This document shows, piece by piece, positions 1-5,588 of a DNA stretch of 6,785 bases (position 1 is the stretch's first letter; the number at the start of each line of letters is the position of its first letter). Under the pieces are notes generated by a model that had not been told where the DNA came from, ran no database searches, and worked only from the letters and a program-made list of their open reading frames with translations. This stretch comes from Cuniculiplasma sp. (GTDB lineage: Archaea > Thermoplasmatota > Thermoplasmata > Thermoplasmatales > Thermoplasmataceae), in NCBI GenBank assembly GCA_023256455.1, contig JAGDXN010000085.1:3783-10567 (forward strand), written 5' to 3'. Position numbers and translations under genes: made by a program.

Positions 1-907
1 TGGATGAAGGGGCAATAGTTGATCTCCCATTGATCCTCCTCTCCTCAATCGCAAGCCTTTCTCTGAGTTCATAGGGGTCAATATGGGAACCCACACATGT
101 TACCGTTCTGTATTTTATATTCTTCCTGATCCTTTCTGCACCCATGTCGTTCAGTATGGTTTCAGCCATATTCATGGCTCTTTCCGGTTCTTCCGATCCA
201 CCTATGCTTATCTCCACACCCTTATCCAGACTTATCCTGAAAATATTCATTCTTTCAGATATATCCCTGGTCAGCCTCAAATGGGGATCCTGATCTGCTC
301 CAACTGGAACAATTGTGGGAGCAGGCTCACCATATACCTGAGGGCTCAAAATATCCGATGCCTGCACAAGGGGTGAATTTATCTCAAGCATTCTCTTTGA
401 ATCTTCAAATCCATAAATTGAACGCATCTCTGAAAAATTAACCTCCCTGGAAAGTATATAGGATAACCTTTGAACCCTGTAGCTTTCTGACTGGAAGTAA
501 AAGTTGCACGGTTTCAGGCCAAGGGCAATGTAATTCAGCAGGAAATTCTCAATGGCCACATCCCTTGCCTTCTCAAGGGATACACCCCTTGTGCCATAGG
601 ATTCAAGATCTGCAACGGCAATGTGCACATCTGCGCCCTTCTTCTGGAAATATATGATCAGATCGATAACGGTCTTGTTTCCTATATGCATTTCCCCTGA
701 GGGCATCAGACCTGTCATGGCATAGAATTTCTTCTTTCTGTTCATGGCCTCAAGAACTGTCTGGAAATCCCTGTGGCCTATGATCAGGTGCCTTCTTGCA
801 AATATGTTGTCGTCAAGGTCAAAGTTGAATTCAGGTATGCCAAAATCCTTCCTCAGTTTTTCGTAGTCCTTTATCTGGCTGGAGCCCCACGGATCAATCT
901 CATTCAT
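1..907 (-). CDS. trpS: Tryptophanyl-tRNA synthetase, archaeal type (3' end cut by window edge)
   Basis: Class I aminoacyl-tRNA synthetase that activates tryptophan with ATP and charges tRNA-Trp in the cytoplasm. The first 302 residues are visible, open to the left edge. The N-terminus (DPWGSSQIKDYEKL, residues 5-18) and the RRHLIIGHRDFQTVL block (39-53) match the extension shared by archaeal and eukaryotic TrpRS. The ATP-binding HIGH motif appears as HIGN (74-77) after TGLMPSGEM; bacterial TrpRS has TIGN, so the last residue is not alarming. GADQDPHLRLTRDI (203-216) is the Trp/adenylate-site block. Residues about 223-297 form an insertion before APSS (299-302), which should lead into the KMSKS loop outside the window. 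The start at 907 is supported by GAGGT on the minus strand at 918-914. It is the last visible gene of the minus-strand cluster, 4 bp after the dehydrogenase gene. The family call is very secure. Confidence 0.96.
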   Translation of the reverse strand, partial: MNEIDPWGSSQIKDYEKLRKDFGIPEFNFDLDDNIFARRHLIIGHRDFQTVLEAMNRKKKFYAMTGLMPSGEMHIGNKTVIDLIIYFQKKGADVHIAVADLESYGTRGVSLEKARDVAIENFLLNYIALGLKPCNFYFQSESYRVQRLSYILSREVNFSEMRSIYGFEDSKRMLEINSPLVQASDILSPQVYGEPAPTIVPVGADQDPHLRLTRDISERMNIFRISLDKGVEISIGGSEEPERAMNMAETILNDMGAERIRKNIKYRTVTCVGSHIDPYELRERLAIEERRINGRSTIAPSS

Positions 908-911
908 GTTT

Positions 912-1805
912 TTACCTCAGATAACCCATGTTCTTTGCAACTATCCTTGCAGCAACAATATCTTCCAGGCCAATGCCCATGCTCTTGAATATGGTTCTCT
1001 TCCCCTTACCCCCTTTTCCATTCATGAAATCCTTCAGTTCAACAATTTTATTTTTGTCTTTCACACTCATAATCTCTGCGGATTCTTTCATTGCCTGATC
1101 AAGATGTTCCACAATGATGAGATCGGCAGAATTCATCACTTCCGGGGGAGCCTCAGATCTGTTCATAAGATTGGCTCCCACAAGATTGATATGGAATTCC
1201 TCTCCTTTTAATTTCTCCCTTATAACGGGTTCCTTCGAACTGGTCACGGTTGTAATTATGCTGAACCTTTCCAGGTTTTGCAAATTTTCAACCACTTCAA
1301 TGTCAGTATTAAGAGATGAAGACATCCTTTCGGCAAAATTCCTTGCATGGGATGGGTTTCTTGAATATACCCATGCCCTTTCCAGGCCCATAATTTTAAC
1401 CATTGCCTCCATCTGTGTTTCGGCCTGATATCCGCTTCCTATGAGAAGGAAATCACCCTTGATCCCTGTGTTCTTTGTTACAACTGCAGGAAGGGCCCCT
1501 GTCCTCATCTGTCCGAGCCTGTCAGCCTCCACAACAAAAAACTCCTCGGGATTCCTATCCTGAAAAATTATGACAACAAATTTTACACCATTCTGTCCAG
1601 CGTAGTATGTTTTAAGGCCTGAAATTCCATATCTTTTCCAGTATGCTGGCATTGTGTTCAGGAAGGATGATCCTGTGTATATCCTGTCCCTGGAGCTGGC
1701 AATTGCATCCCCCTTTCCGTAGTCCCTGAACGCAATTTCAAGATCAGATGAAAGTTCCTCCATGTCCAGATTTTCCCTGACCTCCCTTTCATTTATGAAT
1801 ATCAT
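912..1805 (-). CDS. Ornithine cyclodeaminase / mu-crystallin family NAD(P)-dependent dehydrogenase (alanine dehydrogenase or ketimine reductase-like)
   Basis: Soluble 297-residue NAD(P)-binding protein of the OCD/mu-crystallin family, close to the usual family length. Landmarks in order: MIFINEREV start; carboxylate-binding Arg region SSRDRIY (37-43); GLKTYY with Lys65, equivalent to the substrate-binding Lys; QMRTGALPAV (99-108); the Rossmann glycine loop LLIGSGYQAETQMEA (120-134); INLVGAN (206-212); DLIIVEHLDQAMKESAEI (228-245); and the C-terminal FKSMGIGLEDIVAARIV (273-289). The position that is the proton-relay Asp in true ornithine cyclodeaminases is Asn212, which argues against cyclodeaminase activity. 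Alanine dehydrogenase or imine (ketimine) reductase-type activity is more likely. The substrate cannot be read from sequence. It lies 7 bp downstream of the Fe-S oxidoreductase gene and 4 bp upstream of trpS, so the three are probably one transcript. No strong Shine-Dalgarno site precedes it. Confidence 0.9.
   Translation of the reverse strand: MIFINEREVRENLDMEELSSDLEIAFRDYGKGDAIASSRDRIYTGSSFLNTMPAYWKRYGISGLKTYYAGQNGVKFVVIIFQDRNPEEFFVVEADRLGQMRTGALPAVVTKNTGIKGDFLLIGSGYQAETQMEAMVKIMGLERAWVYSRNPSHARNFAERMSSSLNTDIEVVENLQNLERFSIITTVTSSKEPVIREKLKGEEFHINLVGANLMNRSEAPPEVMNSADLIIVEHLDQAMKESAEIMSVKDKNKIVELKDFMNGKGGKGKRTIFKSMGIGLEDIVAARIVAKNMGYLR
914..918 (-). promoter_or_regulatory. Shine-Dalgarno site for trpS
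   Basis: On the minus strand the sequence reads GAGGT, then TAAAAAC before the trpS ATG at 907. It overlaps the stop codon of the upstream dehydrogenase gene (TAA at 914-912). It fixes the trpS start and shows that trpS is an internal cistron translated from a shared mRNA, in contrast to the leaderless-looking first genes in this window. Confidence 0.75.
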
Positions 1806-1812
1806 CCCAGAT

Positions 1813-3801
1813 CTATTCCTCCATATTCTCCCTTACAATTTCCGCAATATCTTTCACGGTTATGTCTTTGTCAGCGTCCATGGTCCTTGAGGCATCCTCA
1901 AGCATTGCAGTACAGAATGGACATGCAACTGCCAGTGTTTGGGCCTTTGTTTCAAGGGCCTGTTTCATCCTTATTTTGCTTATGGATTCCTCCTTTTCCA
2001 CCTTGTACCAATAGTTGCCTCCACCACCACCGCAGCAGAAGCTCTTTTCCCTGCTCTTCTCCATTTCAGTTAGATTTGCGGCTCTAGTTATTATGCTCCT
2101 TGTATTGTCAAATTCACCGTTTATTCTTCCAAGATAGCATGGATCGTGAAGTGTTACCGTTTGTTCAGTTTTCTTGACCTTGATTTTTCCATCCTTCAGA
2201 AGATTTTCAATAACCTCTGAATGATGTAATACTTCAGCCTTCAGGCCAAATTTGGGATATTCATTCCTGAATGTGTTCATGCAGTGGGGACATGATGTTA
2301 TTATCCTTTTAATTCCATATTTCTCAAAGGTTTCCATATTCTGCAGGACAAGCTCCTGGAATCTTCCCTCCTCACCAATCCTTCTTGCAGTCTCACCATT
2401 ACATTTTTCCTCAGAACCAAGAAGGCCGAAGGAAACTCCGCCCTTCTTCAGGATCTCAATAACATCCCTTGCAGTCTTATTGTATCTTGGATCAAAGGCA
2501 CCCATACAGCCTACCCAGTATATTGTATCCACGCCCTCAGATATCTTGGGGCCGTATTCAAGCATCCTATCCCTGTCTGCATTGCTTCCCCCAAAGGGAT
2601 TCTGGGTATTTCCAAGATTATTAAGATATGTGGATGTTTCCTTTGAAAGTTTATTGTCCATCACTAAGGTTCTCCTGGCCTCAAGGTTGTATGACTGTGG
2701 ATCTATGAGAACAGGGCATTCCTCAACGCATGCCTGGCATGTGGTACATGACCATGCTGCATTCTCAGAAATTACTGTTCCAATCATTTCAGTGTCTCCA
2801 TTCCACAGCGCCCTCTGTATATTCTGCACAACGACTCTTGGATCCAGATCTGTTCCTGATGCAACAGCCGGGCATGCCCTCTCACATCTTCCGCAATCTG
2901 TGCATGCAATTGCATCTGTTTTCTGGAAATAGTCCAGATCAAGAACATTTCTTGCTCCAACCTTGAAATCGAAGTTTCCAGATTCCATTGCCTCTGAAAG
3001 GATGAATGGGGTTGACATTTCCCCTCTTTTCTTCTGTGGATGGACTCCTATTCCAACTGCAGAGTAGAACATATGGGATAGCTTGGAAAAAGGCAGATAG
3101 GCTGCAAGTCCAAAGGCAGTTATGACATGGGCCATCCATAGAATCCTGTAAAATTCTATTCCTGTGTTACCTGTCAATCCCAGAGGTGCATATATGTAGC
3201 TCAGGGGCCATTCCACAAATCTGTAAACATCAAAACTCTGCCTGTAAAGGGCTATTTTCAATGCACCAAGGAAAAATCCCTCCAGTGCAAGCAAGAGGAA
3301 TACTGAAATTAGAATGAAATCCTGTGTGATCGTATCCAGTGGCACCTTCTTTCTCAATCTGCGCCACAGGGCCATTACAAGCCCAAGCACAAGCATCAGG
3401 CCGCCTATGTTTGCCCATACCTCGAAGTTAAGGTAGAAATCTCCCACAAGAATTCCATATCCAACAGTATTTTTCAGAATATCATGGGAAAGGAATATAA
3501 GTGATGTACATATGAAAAGTATGAGTGTGCCGTAAAAGATCATCAGGTGCATGAAGCCTGCGTACCTGTTCTTGATGTTTTTTCTGTGAAGTGCGCCGTA
3601 ATTAAGTATCTGGGCAACAAATCTCCTGAAATTCTTCAGTATGTATTTTACTGCAGGAACAAACTCCATTCCAGCCTTTCTGTATCTCCTGTAAAATTCC
3701 ACCAGAACAAAGAAGAGAACAGCAAAGGATAGTACATAATCTGCTATAAGTTCACTTTCCGGAATGAACAAAAGGGTCGGACTGGTTACTACAACTGACA
3801 T
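1813..3801 (-). CDS. Membrane Fe-S oxidoreductase: NarI-like cytochrome b domain fused to ferredoxin and two CCG (HdrD/GlpC-type) domains; EtfD-like
   Basis: A 662-residue fusion. The N-terminal half has about five membrane helices (roughly 17-37, 86-106, 128-146, 160-182, 218-240). His225 and His243 lie 18 residues apart in and after the last helix, as do the paired haem ligands of NarI; His72 and His85 are candidate partners. Two [4Fe-4S] ferredoxin motifs follow (Cys300/303/306/310 and Cys352/355/358/362). Then come two cysteine-rich CCG domains: Cys432, Cys467, Cys504, Cys507 (the usual CC is Cys-Asn here) and Cys555, Cys589-Cys590, Cys627, Cys630 (complete). This order is that of the DUF224/EtfD proteins, which are thought to pass electrons from electron-transfer flavoprotein to quinone in beta-oxidation; HdrD-type heterodisulfide reductase and GlpC are related alternatives. 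No EtfAB gene is visible. It is the first gene of the minus-strand cluster, apparently leaderless from a TATA element 25 bp upstream. The architecture is certain; the physiological partner is inferred. Confidence 0.88.
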   Translation of the reverse strand: MSVVVTSPTLLFIPESELIADYVLSFAVLFFVLVEFYRRYRKAGMEFVPAVKYILKNFRRFVAQILNYGALHRKNIKNRYAGFMHLMIFYGTLILFICTSLIFLSHDILKNTVGYGILVGDFYLNFEVWANIGGLMLVLGLVMALWRRLRKKVPLDTITQDFILISVFLLLALEGFFLGALKIALYRQSFDVYRFVEWPLSYIYAPLGLTGNTGIEFYRILWMAHVITAFGLAAYLPFSKLSHMFYSAVGIGVHPQKKRGEMSTPFILSEAMESGNFDFKVGARNVLDLDYFQKTDAIACTDCGRCERACPAVASGTDLDPRVVVQNIQRALWNGDTEMIGTVISENAAWSCTTCQACVEECPVLIDPQSYNLEARRTLVMDNKLSKETSTYLNNLGNTQNPFGGSNADRDRMLEYGPKISEGVDTIYWVGCMGAFDPRYNKTARDVIEILKKGGVSFGLLGSEEKCNGETARRIGEEGRFQELVLQNMETFEKYGIKRIITSCPHCMNTFRNEYPKFGLKAEVLHHSEVIENLLKDGKIKVKKTEQTVTLHDPCYLGRINGEFDNTRSIITRAANLTEMEKSREKSFCCGGGGGNYWYKVEKEESISKIRMKQALETKAQTLAVACPFCTAMLEDASRTMDADKDITVKDIAEIVRENMEE

Positions 3802-3820
3802 TATGTATGCTTATTTATGC

Positions 3821-3831
3821 TATTTATTTAA
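3821..3831 (-). promoter_or_regulatory. TATA-box promoter of the minus-strand cluster
   Basis: The minus strand reads TTAAATAAATA, centred about 25 bp before the ATG at 3801. That spacing places transcription start at or next to the start codon, and no Shine-Dalgarno site is present, so the message is probably leaderless. It drives the Fe-S oxidoreductase and, by the tight spacing, the dehydrogenase and trpS. Confidence 0.55.
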
Positions 3832-3889
3832 CATTGTCTCATAGGCTATTTTGAATATTAAGTAAATTTATGCTCATATTCATAATGTA

Positions 3890-3915
3890 TAAAATGAATA
3901 AATTTTAAAATGAAT
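3890..3915 (+). repeat. Direct repeat TAAAATGAAT x2 in the methyltransferase promoter
   Basis: TAAAATGAAT occurs at 3890-3899 and again at 3906-3915, with starts 16 bp apart. The second copy overlaps the TATA-like element of the downstream gene. It could be a regulator-binding pair or chance in very AT-rich DNA; the sequence alone does not decide. Confidence 0.3.
3903..3910 (+). promoter_or_regulatory. TATA-box promoter of the methyltransferase gene
   Basis: TTTTAAAA is centred about 24 bp before the ATG at 3931, the spacing expected for a leaderless archaeal transcript. No purine-rich ribosome site precedes the ATG. Together with the minus-strand TATA element at 3821-3831 it makes 3802-3930 a divergent promoter region. 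Confidence 0.5.
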
Positions 3916-3930
3916 TAACATACATAACTG

Positions 3931-4524
3931 ATGGAGAGGACATACAGGCTGGGGGAGGAGGATATTGTTATTGAAATATGTCCGGGTGTTTATGAGCCCT
4001 CTGATGACACATTTCTGATGGCCCGGTCTGTGATTGGAAAAGGAAAATGTCTCGAAATTGGTACGGGATCAGGATTCACAGCCATATATCTTGGAAAGAA
4101 AGGTTTTGATGTTGCATGTTCCGATATTGATCAGAAGGCGGTGGAATGTGCAGGAAAAAATATGAAAAGGAATGGTGTCAATGGAAAGTGTATAAAAAGT
4201 GATCTTTTCCAGAATATTGAGGGGAAATTTGACACCATTATATTTAATCCACCCTATCTACCAACCACTGACAGCATTGAAGAATCCATACAGTGGGACG
4301 GAGGCCCTGATGGTTTTTCTGTAACAGAAAGGTTTCTGAAAGAGGCCAGAGATCATATTGCAGATAGGGGCAATATCTTCATAATACTGTCCAGTCTCAC
4401 AGATATAGAAAGTTTCATGAAAAAATTTCCATGTTTTTCCTTCAGAAAGATATCTGAAGAATCATTCTTCTTTGAAAAAATATATTGCTTCGAACTGTCA
4501 TTTAACAGGGAAAGTGCATTATGA
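3931..4524 (+). CDS. HemK2/Mtq2-type protein-glutamine N5-methyltransferase (probable aRF1 modifier)
   Basis: A 197-residue class I SAM-dependent methyltransferase. Visible motifs: VYEPSDDTFLM (20-30), the characteristic N-terminal signature of the Mtq2/HemK2 group; motif I LEIGTGSG (41-48), which binds SAM; the acidic SDID (64-67), which contacts the ribose; SDLF (90-93); the catalytic NPPYLP (106-111), typical of enzymes that methylate an amide or exocyclic nitrogen; and WDGGPDG (122-128), also typical of this group. It lacks the long N-terminal helical domain of bacterial PrmC. By family knowledge the substrate is the glutamine of the GGQ motif of the class I release factor, usually with a Trm112 partner, which is not in this window. 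The gene seems leaderless, has its own promoter and is followed by a poly-T terminator. The start at 3931 fits the TATA spacing. Confidence 0.88.
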   Translation: MERTYRLGEEDIVIEICPGVYEPSDDTFLMARSVIGKGKCLEIGTGSGFTAIYLGKKGFDVACSDIDQKAVECAGKNMKRNGVNGKCIKSDLFQNIEGKFDTIIFNPPYLPTTDSIEESIQWDGGPDGFSVTERFLKEARDHIADRGNIFIILSSLTDIESFMKKFPCFSFRKISEESFFFEKIYCFELSFNRESAL

Positions 4525-4544
4525 TCTTGCTTTATGGCCATTCC

Positions 4545-4551
4545 TTTTTTT
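4545..4551 (+). terminator. Poly-T terminator after the methyltransferase gene
   Basis: A run of seven T lies about 20 bp after the stop codon. Short U-runs without a strong hairpin are sufficient archaeal termination signals. The following 4552-4672 stretch has no supported gene. Confidence 0.45.
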
Positions 4552-4673
4552 ATAAAAGTAAGATTGGCCATATGTTTATTCGTGAGGACCTGGTTGGAGC
4601 AATCCTAATTTTCCCATTCATATGAAAGAGATTGAAAGTCCATGTTAATTTTTTATGCAATTTTGTATGAATG

Positions 4674-4680
4674 TTTAAAT
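4674..4680 (+). promoter_or_regulatory. TATA-box promoter of the 202-residue protein gene
   Basis: TTTAAAT is centred about 26 bp before the ATG at 4703, as expected for a leaderless archaeal gene. No Shine-Dalgarno site is present in the remaining 22 bp. Confidence 0.5.
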
Positions 4681-4690
4681 CCATATATGG
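4681..4690. repeat. Perfect palindrome CCATATATGG between TATA element and start codon
   Basis: Ten-base perfect dyad directly downstream of the TATA-like element, inside the region the preinitiation complex would cover. A dimeric repressor bound here would block transcription, but no regulator is encoded nearby, so this is only a candidate operator. Confidence 0.3.
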
Positions 4691-4702
4691 CCATTTGTAA
4701 GA

Positions 4703-5311
4703 ATGGAAAATTTTGAGATTGTTGAAAGAATAGAAGAAAATGGTGAAAGAAAGGAAAAAGTGTGTGCCATATCCTATCCTGAACCCATATTCATAAAGTT
4801 CAAAACCAGTGCGAAATTGAAAAAAGGGGACAGGATAAGCTCTGATCTTTTGAAGGTATTCTTTGAAGGCAATTACATTGGGGATGTTGAGATTGTAAAA
4901 AGAGGAAAAGATATTGCAACAGACACATCCCACGACATAAAATATACAGGAGGATATTCTCTTGATGGAAAGACAGTATATCTGGATGAGCACTTCCCTG
5001 AGATTTTAAATGTTGATGGAAAACAGATCAGTGCAGTCATTTCCATCGGGCTTCATCATGAACTTCCTGAAAAATGGATGTCAGATGAGGGATATGAATA
5101 TCCCTATGCACATGAGATTGCAACATCCATCGAAAAAATGTATGTTGAATCTCAGGGAGTAACATGGAAATCTTACTGCCAAGAAGTTGATAAAAATTTA
5201 AGGAATGTATATAAGAGAACGCTGGAAAAATCACCTCCATCCCTTGATCTTGCACCCTATCTGTATTGCAGGGATCGGGAAGCATTGAAAGAGATAAGGC
5301 AAAGTGAATGA
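4703..5311 (+). CDS. Conserved-looking hypothetical protein with His/Glu cluster (function unknown)
   Basis: I do not recognise a named family. It is a 202-residue, charged, soluble-looking protein with no signal peptide or membrane helix. The N-terminal part (1-80) is a mix of short beta-like stretches. The C-terminal half holds VYLDEHFPEIL (92-102), then LHHELPEKWM (117-126), YAHEIATSIEKMYVE (135-149), VTWKSY (153-158) and PPSLDLAPY (178-186). His119-Glu120, His137 and Glu144 could be a metal site, since HE...H...E arrangements occur in zincin-like folds, but the spacing is not the classical HExxH. I have an unverified recollection of bacterial and phage hypothetical proteins with a similar HE...H..A...E, GxxWxxY, PPDLxLxPY order. 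TATA spacing supports the start and a leaderless transcript; a T-run follows the stop. Coding status is secure, function is not. Confidence 0.8.
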   Translation: MENFEIVERIEENGERKEKVCAISYPEPIFIKFKTSAKLKKGDRISSDLLKVFFEGNYIGDVEIVKRGKDIATDTSHDIKYTGGYSLDGKTVYLDEHFPEILNVDGKQISAVISIGLHHELPEKWMSDEGYEYPYAHEIATSIEKMYVESQGVTWKSYCQEVDKNLRNVYKRTLEKSPPSLDLAPYLYCRDREALKEIRQSE

Positions 5312-5359
5312 GCATGGAAGAAAAACATGAATGGTTGTTCTGTGACAGGCATATAGAAA

Positions 5360-5366
5360 TTTTTTT
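5360..5366 (+). terminator. Poly-T terminator after the 202-residue protein gene
   Basis: Seven T residues about 50 bp after the stop, followed by a second six-T run at 5416-5421. Both fit archaeal poly-U termination and separate this gene from the glycoprotein gene. Confidence 0.4.
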
Positions 5367-5437
5367 ATCGATGAGTGAATATTAATGAGATAAAATCCTT
5401 ATTATACATCATATATTTTTTGGAAAAAGGCCACAGG

Positions 5438-5469
5438 AAATTTTAAAGTGGGATCCCCCTTTAAAATTT
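5438..5469. repeat. 32-bp near-perfect palindrome
   Basis: Arms AAATTTTAAAG (5438-5448) and CTTTAAAATTT (5459-5469) are exact reverse complements. They flank GGGATCCC (5450-5457), itself a palindrome, so 15 of 16 base pairs match, with T5449 opposite C5458 the only mismatch. It lies in the intergenic region about 60 bp upstream of the glycoprotein TATA element. It is not directly followed by a T-run on the plus strand, so it is not a standard terminator there. A dimeric regulator site, an RNA hairpin at the end of the upstream transcript, or a mobile-element relic are all possible. Confidence 0.7.
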
Positions 5470-5526
5470 AATCTCAAAAAATTTCCATGTTTATATTAAT
5501 TTATAAAATAAGTAATAACCTGTGAA

Positions 5527-5536
5527 TTTATATAAG
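5527..5536 (+). promoter_or_regulatory. Strong TATA-box promoter of the surface glycoprotein gene
   Basis: TTTATATAAG is the best TATA match in the window. Its centre is about 28 bp before the ATG at 5559, so a leaderless transcript would start on that ATG and not on the GTG at 5582 that opens the long reading frame. Confidence 0.6.
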
Positions 5537-5558
5537 AATAGTATATAGCAAAAATTAT

Positions 5559-5588
5559 ATGGAGCACAATCCTCAACCCCTGTGGTAA
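5559..5588 (+). other. Short reading frame MEHNPQPLW, probable true N-terminus of the glycoprotein in a shifted frame
   Basis: ATG at 5559 sits where the TATA element predicts a leaderless start, but after nine codons it meets TAA at 5586-5588, overlapping the GTG (5582) of the long frame. One extra C in the run at 5577-5580 would join the two as MEHNPQPPVVINKIY, giving a 343-residue protein with a short hydrophilic N-terminus before its membrane helix. It is either a one-base indel (assembly or real) or a minimal upstream ORF. Confidence 0.45.

Noticed and set aside
74..77. HIGN instead of HIGH in TrpRS (residue numbers) as a sign of inactivation
   Set aside because: Bacterial TrpRS commonly has TIGN at this site, and the surrounding catalytic blocks are intact, so HIGN is probably functional.
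906..1428. Plus-strand reading frames at 906-1211 and 1114-1428
   Set aside because: Antisense to the OCD-family gene, which has full family motifs.
2252..2932. 226-residue plus-strand reading frame
   Set aside because: Wholly antisense to the Fe-S oxidoreductase, whose cysteine motifs lie exactly in this stretch; the product has no recognisable domain.
4521..4625. 34-codon ORF whose ATG overlaps the methyltransferase stop (ATGA)
   Set aside because: The overlap suggests coupling, but it contains the poly-T terminator, has no ribosome site and no recognisable feature; likely chance.
4561..4672. Possible small RNA between the methyltransferase and the 202-residue gene
   Set aside because: No box C/D, tRNA fold or strong stem could be identified by eye.
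4550..4993. 147-residue minus-strand reading frame
   Set aside because: Overlaps the start of the 202-residue protein gene, reads through its promoter, has no promoter or ribosome site of its own and a composition typical of antisense AT-rich DNA.
5308..5385. 25-codon ORF (MSMEEKHEWLFCDRHIEIFL...) overlapping the stop of the 202-residue gene as ATGA
   Set aside because: Too short to judge, runs through a seven-T terminator and lacks supporting signals; could be revisited if homologues show it.
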